This document shows, piece by piece, positions 8,749-16,560 of a DNA stretch of 50,337 nt (the first letter of the stretch is position 1; each line of letters begins with the position of its first letter). The notes under the pieces were generated by a model, which made no database searches, was not told the origin of the DNA, and saw nothing but the letters and a program-made list of their open reading frames with translations. This stretch comes from Anaerolineae bacterium (GTDB lineage Bacteria > Chloroflexota > Anaerolineae > Aggregatilineales > Phototrophicaceae). The position numbers and the translations under genes were made by a program. Location of the stretch: contig JABWBO010000020.1 of the NCBI GenBank assembly GCA_013360465.1, forward strand, positions 1 to 50,337, in the 5' to 3' direction.

Positions 8749-8777
8749 TTGGCGGCGGCGGCAAAAGGACGTACAAT
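8749..8777 (+). promoter_or_regulatory. Candidate promoter of the Tat-exported GH43 gene
   Basis: TTGGCG (8749-8754) and TACAAT (8772-8777) are separated by 17 bases, in the gap between the CoA-transferase and GH43 genes, which are divergently transcribed. The predicted start is near 8784, about 45 bases before the GH43 ATG. Confidence 0.45.
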
Positions 8778-8827
8778 TGCTTGAATACGATTAACGGCAT
8801 TCGATTTCATGCGAGAGGATCAGCCAG

Positions 8828-9865
8828 ATGACAAAATCCATCACCCGTCGAGACTTTCTGCGCAGCGGCGCCATGCTCGGCGCGGGCGCAGGGCTGAGTC
8901 GGGTTCGTTTCTTGCCGCGTCGCCAGGAGACTCCGCAAATGCCGCCCACCATCCCCTTCGAGGTCACCGGAAGCATCCTGCACGTTCATGATCCGGTCAT
9001 CGTGCGCGGCGAGGACGCCTACTACCTCTTCTCGACCGGAGCCAACATCCCGGTGCGCCGCTCGGTCGATCTGATCGACTGGGAGATGGCATTTACGCCG
9101 TCCGTACAGCGCCGGCTGCCCGACTGGGCGAGAGAGGCGATCCCCGGTGCGGGCGATATCTGGGCGCCGGATGTCTCCTACTTCAACGGCAAATATCACC
9201 TCTACTATTCGGTCTCGACCTTCGGCAGCAACCGCTCCGCCATCGGGCTGACCACCAACACAACGCTGGACGCCGCTTCCGACGCCTTTGAATGGGTCGA
9301 TCAGGGGATGGTCGTGGAATCGCAGCGCAGCTTCAACTACAACTGCATCGATCCCAACCTGGTGCTGGACGCCGACGGCGCGCCCTGGCTGGCGTTCGGC
9401 AGCTTCTGGACCGGCATCAAGATGCGGCGGATCGACATCGCCACCGGCAAACCGTCCACCGAGGATGACCAGCTCTATTCGCTGGCGCAGCGCTTCGTGG
9501 AAGCCGGGTCGGTCGAAGCGGCGTTCATCATCCGCCGGGAAGGCTTCTACTACCTGTTCGTGTCGTTCGACTTCTGCTGCCGGGGGGTAGACAGCACCTA
9601 CCGCGTCATGGTCGGGCGCTCCGAGGCGGTCACCGGTCCCTATGTGGACCACGACGGGGTGGAAATGCTGCGCGGCGGCGGGACTCAGATCACCTTCCCG
9701 ACCGAACGCTGGAAGGGTCCCGGTCACTGCTCGATCTTGCAGGAGAACGGCATCGATTATCTGGTCTACCACGCCTACGACGCGGAGCTGCGGGGCACGC
9801 CGACGCTGCGCATCGACATCCTGCGGTGGGACGCCGACGGCTGGCCCTCGATCATGCAGGCGTAG
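8828..9865 (+). CDS. Glycoside hydrolase family 43 (arabinanase-like), Tat-exported
   Basis: A 345-residue enzyme. The N-terminus ITRRDFLRSG is a twin-arginine export signal. The five-bladed GH43 fold is marked by the three expected carboxylates: Asp55 in HVHDPVIVRG (base), Asp175 in CIDPNLVLDADG (pKa modulator) and Glu230 in GSVEAAFIIRREG (acid). The segment IWAPDVSYFNGKYHLYYS is typical of endo-1,5-alpha-L-arabinanase-like subfamilies. It would cut arabinan or related pentose polymers outside the membrane. The start is ATG 8828 after GAGGATC. It converges on a second GH43 gene across a shared hairpin. Confidence 0.9.
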   Translation: MTKSITRRDFLRSGAMLGAGAGLSRVRFLPRRQETPQMPPTIPFEVTGSILHVHDPVIVRGEDAYYLFSTGANIPVRRSVDLIDWEMAFTPSVQRRLPDWAREAIPGAGDIWAPDVSYFNGKYHLYYSVSTFGSNRSAIGLTTNTTLDAASDAFEWVDQGMVVESQRSFNYNCIDPNLVLDADGAPWLAFGSFWTGIKMRRIDIATGKPSTEDDQLYSLAQRFVEAGSVEAAFIIRREGFYYLFVSFDFCCRGVDSTYRVMVGRSEAVTGPYVDHDGVEMLRGGGTQITFPTERWKGPGHCSILQENGIDYLVYHAYDAELRGTPTLRIDILRWDADGWPSIMQA

Positions 9866-9866
9866 A

Positions 9867-9926
9867 CCCTGACCCTCTGACCCCCTCTCCCACGCAAGCT
9901 GAGGCGAGGGGGTCAGGGGGTCAGGG
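9867..9926. terminator. Long hairpin between convergent GH43 genes, likely bidirectional terminator
   Basis: The 21-base arm 9867-9887 pairs with 9906-9926 with a single G-T wobble, around an 18-base loop. Both genes end within about 16 bases of it. There is no strong T tract, so termination or 3'-end stabilisation is inferred from position. Confidence 0.6.
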
Positions 9927-9941
9927 GGGAAGTGATCGCGC

Positions 9942-11450
9942 CTACGGACGGGTGATGCGGAACGTAGCGTCCTCGCGCATCGCCGCCGGGCTGACATCGG
10001 TGATCGACGACAGCGCATTGATGCCCATCATGCGCCCGATGGTTCTGCCGGGGCTGCTGAACGACTCCAGCGAGACCCACTCCCCTTCACCGGCATCCAC
10101 TTCAGCCAGCGCATCCCGTACCCACCAGGTGGCATCTCCCGCAAACTCGGCGCTGCCATCGTCTGGCGCGATGAACAGGACGTTGTCCTGCTGGCGCAGA
10201 TAGAAGGTGGGGAAATTGAAGGATTCCAGCGAGATCGCCTCCGGGTCCGCCAGCCCCGGCACGACGACGAACATCGAATCGGCAATCGGGCGCACCGCAG
10301 AGTCCTGACGGATCATGAAGGCGGAATGGCGCAGATAGGTCTCGCGCCGGCTGAGCGATTCCAGTCGGACGAGGTCCAGCGGCGGAAGGGCGATGTCCGT
10401 CCCGGTATCGCCAGACGGCAGCGGGATCGCCATCTCGGCTGCGACGGGTTCGCCAAATTCCGGCGTGCCATCTTCATTCCAGACGATGGGCTGGGCGCGG
10501 GTGGTGCGCGTGCCGTCACAGCCGTAGGCGTCGGAATCGTTGGCGTGGTAGACGATCCAGTCTTCTGTGCCGTCCGGCGACTTGAAGAAACCGTTGTGTC
10601 CCGGCGCGAAGACGCCGTTGGCATCGGAGCGGCTGAAGATCGGTTCGGGGTGTTTGACCCAGGAATCAGGACTCAGCGGGTCGCCGCCGACGTAGCGCAG
10701 CATACCGAGTTTGTAATCCGGTGTGGCGCAGGCGCTGGCGCTGTAGACGATGAACGTTTCGTCCCCGTGATAGAGCGCGGCAGGTCCCTCGTTGACATTG
10801 CTGCCCTGCCGTTCCCAGGGCAGGTCCGGTCGCGAGATCAGCGAACCGGGCGCGCCGAGAGTCCAGGGGTCGCTCATCGGCGCGATGAACAGCGACTGCA
10901 GCTCACCCACCCACGAGGAGTACAGGAAGTAATCCTGCCCGTCGAGCGTCACGATGCTGCCATCGATCATCCAGAAGTTGGTCCCTGGGAAGTGGACGCG
11001 CCCCTTGTAGGTGTAGGGACCGAGCGGGTCCGTGCCGGCGCTTTCCAGGACGTGGGTGCGCTGATTGTCATAGGTTCCCGCCGTCCCGGCGCTGTAATAG
11101 AAGTACCAATGTCGGCTGCCATCCGGAGCGGTCAGCAGGTGGAACTCCGGCGCCCACATGTTGCAGCAGCGCGACGGATCGGTCTCGTGATAGATCGCCA
11201 CCGCCTCGGCAGTCTTCAGCCCCGCCAGCGTTGGCGAGCGGCGCAGGGTCAGCGTGGAAGACCCGGTGGTGGCGGCGAGATAGTAACTGCCTTCGTAGGT
11301 GGTCAGCCAGGGGTCCGCCCCGCCATGTCGGTTGAGCGGGTTGCGAAAGGTCCCCGGCGGCGCGTCCGACGGTTCCTGAGCGGCGGCGGGCGAAACGAGC
11401 AGCGCCAGCAGCGCCAGGACGATCAGGGAGCAGCGGAAGAGGTTGCGCAT
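9942..11450 (-). CDS. Secreted GH43 arabinofuranosidase-like enzyme with AbfB (CBM42) domain
   Basis: A 502-residue protein with a Sec signal peptide (hydrophobic residues 8-20, cleavage probably after SPAAA). The GH43 domain (about 35-345) has Asp46 in HGGADPWLT, Asp163 in WMIDGSIV and Glu221 in NVNEGPAAL as the three catalytic carboxylates. The C-terminal domain (about 360-500) starts VRLESLSRRETYLRHSAFMI and repeats the ESFNFPTFYLR pattern of the AbfB beta-trefoil that binds arabinofuranose side chains. It should release arabinose from arabinan or arabinoxylan outside the cell. It lies downstream of a sugar ABC transporter on the same strand, so its products are probably the importer's cargo. 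Confidence 0.9.
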   Translation of the reverse strand: MRNLFRCSLIVLALLALLVSPAAAQEPSDAPPGTFRNPLNRHGGADPWLTTYEGSYYLAATTGSSTLTLRRSPTLAGLKTAEAVAIYHETDPSRCCNMWAPEFHLLTAPDGSRHWYFYYSAGTAGTYDNQRTHVLESAGTDPLGPYTYKGRVHFPGTNFWMIDGSIVTLDGQDYFLYSSWVGELQSLFIAPMSDPWTLGAPGSLISRPDLPWERQGSNVNEGPAALYHGDETFIVYSASACATPDYKLGMLRYVGGDPLSPDSWVKHPEPIFSRSDANGVFAPGHNGFFKSPDGTEDWIVYHANDSDAYGCDGTRTTRAQPIVWNEDGTPEFGEPVAAEMAIPLPSGDTGTDIALPPLDLVRLESLSRRETYLRHSAFMIRQDSAVRPIADSMFVVVPGLADPEAISLESFNFPTFYLRQQDNVLFIAPDDGSAEFAGDATWWVRDALAEVDAGEGEWVSLESFSSPGRTIGRMMGINALSSITDVSPAAMREDATFRITRP

Positions 11451-11494
11451 CAGGTTGTGTGCATCACTTTGATATGGGGAGGTTAAAACGAGAA

Positions 11495-11542
11495 TTCCCC
11501 TCAGCCCGCCCTGTCCGCGTGAACGGAGCGGGCTGAGGGGAA
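11495..11542 (-). terminator. Strong hairpin between permease and GH43 gene
   Basis: The 15-base arms 11495-11509 and 11528-11542 pair perfectly around an 18-base loop that can pair within itself. It sits between the last permease gene and the GH43 gene on the minus strand, so it could end or dampen transcription into GH43, or stabilise the upstream message. Confidence 0.6.
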
Positions 11543-11552
11543 AAGCACAGAC

Positions 11553-12398
11553 TCAGCGGCCACCCATGCCGGTCAGGGTGACGCCCTGGATGATGCGGCG
11601 CTGGAACAGCGCATAGACGATCAGGATGGGCAGCGTGGACAGGACCGCGCCCGCCAGGATCATCGGGCGGTACTGCCCCGCGTAGGACGACTGGATGATC
11701 GATAAGCCCACCGGCAGGGTGCGCGTCTCCAGGGAGCTGGTCACGATGATGGGCCAGAACAGATCATTGTAGTGCCCCAGGAAGACGAAGATCGCCAGCG
11801 CAGTCAGCGCGTTGGTGGAAAGGGGCAGGATGACATGCCGGAAGCGCCCGAAGTAGCCCGCGCCGTCCAGGACCGCCGCTTCCTCTAGTTCCAGCGGAAT
11901 CTGCATGAAGAACTGGCGCAGCAGGAAGACGCCGAAGACGTTCGCCGCGCCGGGAAAGATCAGCGCGTTGAAGGTGTCGAGCCAGCCCAGGTCGCGCATC
12001 AGCAGATAGTTGGGGATCAGCGTCACCTGACCGGGGATCATGATCGTCACCAGCAGCAGGGCGAACAGCGGGCGATTCCCCGGAAAACGCAGCCGGGCGA
12101 AGGCATAAGCGGCAGGCGAGCAGATGACCAGCACGGCGAGCGTATAGCCCGACGCCGCCAGCAGGCTGTTGCGCAGCCACAGGTCCAGGCGGATGTCCTG
12201 CTGGGTCACTACCGCGCGATAGCCTTCAAGCGTCGGCTCGGTCGGGATGACCTTGGGGGGCCAGCGGTTGACCTCCTGGTTGGTCATGAACGACTGCGAG
12301 ACGGCAATCGCCAGCGGAAACAGCACGAATGCCGATACCACCAGAAGGAAGGCATAAGCCCCGAAGTTTTTGTAAAGACCTGTATGTCGAATATTCAT
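11553..12398 (-). CDS. Carbohydrate ABC transporter permease, MalG type
   Basis: A 281-residue inner-membrane protein with six predicted hydrophobic helices. The cytoplasmic EAA loop, LELEEAAVLDGAGYFGRFRH followed by VILPLS, is the contact site for the ATPase subunit and is characteristic of CUT1 sugar importers. The start is ATG 12398 with an excellent ribosome-binding site (AAAGGAGGACATACG). It follows the MalF-type permease by 19 bases. No ATP-binding subunit is encoded in the operon, so a shared MsmK/UgpC-like ATPase elsewhere is expected. Confidence 0.92.
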   Translation of the reverse strand: MNIRHTGLYKNFGAYAFLLVVSAFVLFPLAIAVSQSFMTNQEVNRWPPKVIPTEPTLEGYRAVVTQQDIRLDLWLRNSLLAASGYTLAVLVICSPAAYAFARLRFPGNRPLFALLLVTIMIPGQVTLIPNYLLMRDLGWLDTFNALIFPGAANVFGVFLLRQFFMQIPLELEEAAVLDGAGYFGRFRHVILPLSTNALTALAIFVFLGHYNDLFWPIIVTSSLETRTLPVGLSIIQSSYAGQYRPMILAGAVLSTLPILIVYALFQRRIIQGVTLTGMGGR

Positions 12399-12417
12399 CG
12401 TATGTCCTCCTTTCCGT

Positions 12418-13353
12418 CTAGTACTCGACCCGCCGGCTGATCACGAAAAACTGGAAGGCGGTGATGATCGCCATGATGAGCGCGATGGTCACGGCGACCG
12501 CAGCGCCATAGCCCATGCGGAAGCCGACCCAGGCATTCTGATAGAGGTAGATGATGACCGTCCAGGAAGCGCGTCCCGGTCCGCCGCCGCCGGTGATGAT
12601 GTACGGCTGACCGAAGACCTGGAAATGACCGATCACGCCGGTGACGGTGACGAACAGGATGGTCGGGCGCAGCAGCGGCAGGGTGATGTACCAGAACGCC
12701 TGCCGTCCGTTGGCGCCATCGATCTTCGCCGCTTCATACAGATGTTCCGGGATGCCCTGCAGTCCGGCGATGAAGATCAGCATCGGGAAGCCGAAGGTCC
12801 ACCAGATGGTCGCCAGACTGAGCGCCGGCAGCACCAGATTCGGGTCGCCCAGCCAGTTGATCGGGCGGACGCCGAAGAAGCTTAATAAGTAGTTGATGAC
12901 GCCGAACTGTCCGCTCAGCAGCCAGTTCCAGATGAGACCGATTGCCCCCACCGACATGAGCTGCGGAATGTAGAGCAGGACCCGGTAGAACCCCTGACCG
13001 CGAACGGGGCGGGTGACGGCGAGCGCTGCCGCCAGACCGAGGACCGTCGTGCCCGTCACCGTCATGATAGTGAAGGTGATCGTGTGTTCGACGGAAGCCC
13101 ACCAGATGTCGTCGTCGAACAGATCGATGTAGTTGTCGAGACCGACGTAGGGCGTTGAGGGGCGCAGCAGACGCCAGTCATGAAAACTGATGCTGACCGA
13201 GGAGATGGCGGCGCGAACGAAGAAGATCGAGAAGAAGATCAGAAACGGCGCAAGAAACAGGTATGCGGCGATGATCTCTCTGTTCTTCAGACTCGCCGAA
13301 AACGGCAGAGATAACCGACGGGGACCGCCAAGCCGCTGATTCAGGGTAGACAT
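12418..13353 (-). CDS. Carbohydrate ABC transporter permease, MalF type
   Basis: A 311-residue membrane protein. After a short cytoplasmic N-terminus come about six helices, starting IIAAYLFLAPFLIFFSIFF. The EAA loop is LYEAAKIDGANGRQAFWYIT, which couples to the ATPase. It pairs with the MalG-type permease to form the translocation channel. The substrate-binding protein gene lies 341 bases upstream on the same strand; the gap contains a MITE-like element and a strong hairpin, which may lower permease expression relative to the binding protein. Confidence 0.92.
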   Translation of the reverse strand: MSTLNQRLGGPRRLSLPFSASLKNREIIAAYLFLAPFLIFFSIFFVRAAISSVSISFHDWRLLRPSTPYVGLDNYIDLFDDDIWWASVEHTITFTIMTVTGTTVLGLAAALAVTRPVRGQGFYRVLLYIPQLMSVGAIGLIWNWLLSGQFGVINYLLSFFGVRPINWLGDPNLVLPALSLATIWWTFGFPMLIFIAGLQGIPEHLYEAAKIDGANGRQAFWYITLPLLRPTILFVTVTGVIGHFQVFGQPYIITGGGGPGRASWTVIIYLYQNAWVGFRMGYGAAVAVTIALIMAIITAFQFFVISRRVEY

Positions 13354-13433
13354 GTTCTGATAGGTCCTCTACTCCAGGCGCCCGATGTTCGAAAGTCTTT
13401 TTCCGCCGGCAAAGGCTTGCAGGCGCAGGAATC

Positions 13434-13566
13434 TAAGGCTGTTCCAAGAATATAATCGAGCAGTTGTAGGGGCGGAGCTGTGTCGTGTCTCCGCCCGCCG
13501 TTCACGGGCGAACACGTGGGTTCGCCCCTGCAACCGCTGGCGCGTCTTTTGTCTGGAACAGCCTAA
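13434..13566. mobile_element. MITE-like element with GGCTGTTCCA inverted ends and TAA duplication
   Basis: The perfect 10-base ends GGCTGTTCCA (13437-13446) and TGGAACAGCC (13554-13563) are flanked by TAA on both sides (13434-13436 and 13564-13566). The 127-base interior has no gene but two tandem GC-rich hairpins of the GGGGCGGAG/CTCCGCCC and GGGCGAACAC/GTTCGCCC kind. A TNA duplication is known for some IS5-family elements, so mobilisation by such a transposase is possible. A 3-base duplication could occur by chance, so support is weaker than for the element at 7271. Confidence 0.5.
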
Positions 13567-13627
13567 TTCTCATCGTTTCGCAGCATTTCGCGAATCTTTG
13601 GGTGGATCGTCGGAAGTGTTTCAGGAG

Positions 13628-13657
13628 TGTGGGGCGGGTTCGAAAACCCACCCCACA
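13628..13657 (-). terminator. Hairpin after the substrate-binding protein gene
   Basis: The 13-base arms (13628-13640 and 13645-13657) pair with one mismatch around the tetraloop CGAA. The hairpin lies 38 bases past the stop codon of the binding-protein gene and before the permease genes. Such hairpins commonly protect the binding-protein message or partly terminate transcription. Confidence 0.6.
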
Positions 13658-13694
13658 TCTATTAAATGCACTTGTGCCGCGGCGCGGACTGCCG

Positions 13695-15032
13695 TTAGGC
13701 GCGGTCCAGCGCTTCCTGCATCAGTTCTGCAGCTTCGTTCAGCGCCTGGTCGGCGGGCTTTATGCCGTTCAGCGCTTCCTGGAGGCTGGCATCCATGAGG
13801 CTGAGCAGTTCCTGGGTGACCGTCGTGCGCGGGTCCTGAATGCCGTAGGCGCTGAAGGTCTGACCGAGGAGGATGTTGGACGGAAATTCCTCAGGGTTGA
13901 GGGCAGCCTGCGCCGAAAGACGCGCCGGGACCTGACCGGAGGACGCCCAGGTCACCTGGTTCTCGCTGACCCACTGGATCAGCTTGAGCGCGGCGTCCAG
14001 CTTCTCGCCTTCCAGACCGGCGGGGAGCATGAAGGTGTGCGTGCCGAACCAGGTCGCCTGGTTGGGACCCCACTGCCAGTTGGGCCACGCCATGCTGTCG
14101 ATGTCCGACTGCAGGAGCGACTGATTGCGATACCACGTGCCGGTGGGCAGCACGGCAACCGTGCCCGCGCCGAAGCCCTGCCACGTGTCGAAACCAGCCG
14201 ACGGCGGGGAGACATGATAGGTGTAGACCAGATCGACCGCCTGCTGAAGCGCCGTGATGCCCGCCTCAGAGTTGATCGTGATGGTCGAGCCGTCTTCGCT
14301 CAGGAAGGAGCCGCCGTTCTGATAGAGGGCAGCCAGGAAGTTGACGTTGGGCCACTCACCAACCGTGTAACCCCACTGCACGACGTTGGCGGGGTCGAAA
14401 TCGGGCGACAGGGCGTTATTGCCATTGGCGTCGAGCGTGAGCTTCTGGAACAGTTCGACCCAGCCTTCATAGGTGGTCGGCGCGGTGGCGGGATCGGTGG
14501 AAAGTCCAGCCGCCTCGAACATGGTCTTGTTGATCCACAGACCACGCCCGTGATTGTCCAGCGGGATGCCGTAGTTCACGCCATCATACATCATGCCACT
14601 CATGGTGGTCGCCGAGACGTCGTCGTCCGGCAGCCAGCCGCCGCCAGAGGTATATTGGTCACCCATGTCGCGCAGCACGCCGAAGCTGGCGTACTGGGGA
14701 ACTTCCGAAGCGTGCAGCATGAACACATCGGGGTATGTGCCCGCCACGAAGGCGGTCTGGAGCTTCTGATACAGCGTGTTCCAGGCGATGATTTCGACGG
14801 TGACGGAAACATCGGGGTTTTCGGCGGCGAACTGCGTCAGCATCTCGTTGAGGGTGACGCCATCCGAACCGGTGAGACCATTCCAGAAGGAAATATGCGT
14901 GCCGCCGGAGCCGATTTCAGCCACGTTGGGGGTGGCGGTGGGCGCTGCATCCTGCGCCTGAACGCTGAGGACCGAAAAGGAGAGCAGAAGGATGGCAAGG
15001 AGTGCCAGGGCAGAGAAACTACGTTTGGACAT
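13695..15032 (-). CDS. Extracellular sugar-binding protein of ABC transporter
   Basis: A 445-residue family 1 solute-binding protein. The signal peptide is MSKRSFSALALLAILLLSFS plus VLSVQAQ, followed by a short Thr/Pro linker and the mature domain starting THISFWNGLTGSDGVTLNEM. The hinge segment YGIPLDNHGRGLWINKTMFE is typical of CUT1 binding proteins. No lipobox Cys is present, so it is either anchored by an uncleaved signal or free. The start is ATG 15032 with a GGAG site; an upstream in-frame ATG at 15233 would place a non-conserved stretch before the signal peptide. It is transcribed from the operator-containing promoter at 15134-15191. Confidence 0.92.
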   Translation of the reverse strand: MSKRSFSALALLAILLLSFSVLSVQAQDAAPTATPNVAEIGSGGTHISFWNGLTGSDGVTLNEMLTQFAAENPDVSVTVEIIAWNTLYQKLQTAFVAGTYPDVFMLHASEVPQYASFGVLRDMGDQYTSGGGWLPDDDVSATTMSGMMYDGVNYGIPLDNHGRGLWINKTMFEAAGLSTDPATAPTTYEGWVELFQKLTLDANGNNALSPDFDPANVVQWGYTVGEWPNVNFLAALYQNGGSFLSEDGSTITINSEAGITALQQAVDLVYTYHVSPPSAGFDTWQGFGAGTVAVLPTGTWYRNQSLLQSDIDSMAWPNWQWGPNQATWFGTHTFMLPAGLEGEKLDAALKLIQWVSENQVTWASSGQVPARLSAQAALNPEEFPSNILLGQTFSAYGIQDPRTTVTQELLSLMDASLQEALNGIKPADQALNEAAELMQEALDRA

Positions 15033-15133
15033 TTTTAAGCTCCTGTATCGTAAATCAATTGCCGGGACCCGCTGTGAAACTCCGGTCTGGATTTGGGATT
15101 CGCCTAACCTCCAATGTGCTGTCATAATGTAAC

Positions 15134-15155
15134 CGAATGCATGTATTCGTATGCA
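15134..15155 (-). promoter_or_regulatory. Candidate LacI-family operator at the importer promoter
   Basis: CGAATGCATGTATTCG (15134-15149) is a near-perfect palindrome centred on CATG, extended by TATGCA. Read on the minus strand, the 22-base site matches the one before the GH2 gene at 19 of 22 positions. It begins 8 bases after the -10 box, so a bound repressor would block initiation. Confidence 0.7.
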
Positions 15156-15162
15156 CCATCCG

Positions 15163-15191
15163 ATTAGAACATAGTCCGAAAGGGCTGTCAA
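15163..15191 (-). promoter_or_regulatory. Sigma70-type promoter of the sugar importer operon
   Basis: On the minus strand, TTGACA (15186-15191) and TCTAAT (15163-15168) are spaced by exactly 17 bases. The operator lies immediately downstream. The leader to the binding-protein ATG is about 125 bases. Confidence 0.75.
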
Positions 15192-15335
15192 GCACTTCGC
15201 GAAATCTTTCGGGATAGGGGGGGAAAGGTCCAAAAGTCACCATACGAGCTACCCGGGTCAACAGGTAGAATTTTGTATCCTTTTTCATAGCAACCTATCC
15301 ACACCCTCCCCTAACGGAGATGTGCAGAGAGTGAT

Positions 15336-16379
15336 ATGGCGATGGCGAAGAAACCATCAAGCAGGCTAAAAATGCCGACGATGTACGATGTCGCCAAACT
15401 GGCGGGCGTCTCTCAGCCGACGGTTTCGCGCGTCCTCAACGACAACGACACTTCGGTGCAGATCAGCGACGAGACTCGGCAGCGTGTCCTGGCGGCGGTG
15501 GCAGAACTCGGCTACCGCCCGAACATCCTGGCGCGCAGTCTGCGCACCCAGAAGACGCAAACCCTCGCCCTGATGATCGCCGATCTCTCCAACGCCTTTT
15601 ACCACCGCATCGCCCGGGCGGTGCAGGACGTGGCGCATCTTCAGGGCTACGAGGTACTCATCTTCAATACCGAACATCTTTATGAAAACGAACTGCACTT
15701 TTGTGAGGTGGTGTCGCGCCGCCCCGTCGATGGGGTGATCATGGCGCCCTATCACCTGACGGTAGAAGACATCGATAAGTATTTCATCCCGACGCGCACG
15801 CCGGTCGCCATCCTGGGGCAGCATTTATATCACCCCGAAGTCGATGCGGTCTTCCTGGATGACGAGCGCGCCTCCTATGAGGCGATCCGCTGGATGATCG
15901 GCGAACGCGGCTACAAGGATTTTGGGTTTCTGGGCGTCCCCGACTCGCTGCGCCCCGGCGCGCGGCGCTTTCGCGGATTCCAGCGCGCTCTGGGCGAGTT
16001 CGACCTGTCGTTTGATCCGCGACACCTGGTCATCAGCGACTTCTCGCTGGAAGGCGGCGCAGAAGCGGCGCAGGAATATCTGCGGCGGGGAAACCTGCCG
16101 CGCGCCATCTATGCCATCAACGATCTGATGGCGATCGGGCTGATCCTGAGCCTTCAGGAAGGCGGCGCGCGGGTCCCCGACGACGTGGCGGTGCTGGGCT
16201 TCGACGATATCCCTGAAGCGCGCATCGTCCGCCCCATGCTCACCACCATCGCCCAGTATCCGCGCGAGCTGGGGCGGAATCTAGCGATGGCGGTCTTCGA
16301 GCGGCTGAATCACCCGGAAGGGTACTCGCGCCGGGCGATTGAGTGCGAGTTCCGGTTGATCGTGCGCGACTCCACCTGA
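15336..16379 (+). CDS. LacI-family transcriptional regulator
   Basis: A 347-residue repressor. The N-terminal helix-turn-helix is PTMYDVAKLAGVSQPTVSRV (residues about 14-33) with the hinge helix YRPNILARSLRTQKT. The rest is a periplasmic-binding-protein-like sensor domain with conserved blocks LALMIADLSNAFYHRIARAV, VDGVIMAPYH and VAVLGFDDIPEARIVRPMLT. It lies between the sugar importer operon and the GH2 gene, and each of their promoters carries the same palindrome. It therefore very probably represses both until a pentose- or uronate-type sugar binds; the inducer is not known. The start is ATG 15336, with an alternative at 15342. Confidence 0.93.
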   Translation: MAMAKKPSSRLKMPTMYDVAKLAGVSQPTVSRVLNDNDTSVQISDETRQRVLAAVAELGYRPNILARSLRTQKTQTLALMIADLSNAFYHRIARAVQDVAHLQGYEVLIFNTEHLYENELHFCEVVSRRPVDGVIMAPYHLTVEDIDKYFIPTRTPVAILGQHLYHPEVDAVFLDDERASYEAIRWMIGERGYKDFGFLGVPDSLRPGARRFRGFQRALGEFDLSFDPRHLVISDFSLEGGAEAAQEYLRRGNLPRAIYAINDLMAIGLILSLQEGGARVPDDVAVLGFDDIPEARIVRPMLTTIAQYPRELGRNLAMAVFERLNHPEGYSRRAIECEFRLIVRDST

Positions 16380-16431
16380 CCCACCGACGGTGGGAAAGCG
16401 AAAACAACGCTGTCTGCGGCGCTGGCGCTTT

Positions 16432-16461
16432 TTGACAGGTTCATGCCGGGCTGGTTAGAAT
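16432..16461 (+). promoter_or_regulatory. Sigma70-type promoter of the GH2 gene
   Basis: TTGACA (16432-16437) and TAGAAT (16456-16461) with an 18-base spacer. The candidate LacI operator follows directly. The leader to the ATG at 16561 is about 92 bases. Confidence 0.75.
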
Positions 16462-16462
16462 A

Positions 16463-16484
16463 CGAATACCTGTATACGTATGCA
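16463..16484 (+). promoter_or_regulatory. Candidate LacI-family operator at the GH2 promoter
   Basis: CGAATACCTGTATACG plus TATGCA lies at the expected transcription start. It shares 19 of 22 bases with the site at 15134-15155. Two matching sites in the same position relative to two promoters, flanking one LacI gene, make a regulatory role likely. Confidence 0.7.
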
Positions 16485-16560
16485 CGCACACCGCAGATGC
16501 GATCATTTTTTGAAGCAGTACGATCTCGAAAACGCTTAAAAACCTCCTAAGGACTGAAAA

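Larger units (their letters stand above)
13354..13694. other. 341-base gap inside the sugar importer operon
   Basis: No gene is supported. The gap contains the MITE-like element at 13434-13566 and the post-binding-protein hairpin at 13628-13657, both listed separately. Confidence 0.6.
15033..15335. other. Divergent regulatory region between sugar importer operon and LacI gene
   Basis: No gene is supported in these 303 bases. The stretch holds the importer promoter and operator (15134-15191). I found no convincing promoter for the LacI gene, although some -10-like sequence (TATCCT near 15276) is present. Confidence 0.6.

Noticed and set aside
8783-8803. Third LacI operator before the Tat-exported GH43 gene
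   Set aside because: The half-sites GAATAC and GCATTCG are there, but they are 8 bases apart instead of 2, which does not fit the geometry of the two good sites.
13485-15038. Plus-strand frame of 517 codons opposite the sugar-binding protein
   Set aside because: It shows no signal peptide or domain, and the minus-strand protein is a clear binding protein with a signal peptide, promoter and operator.
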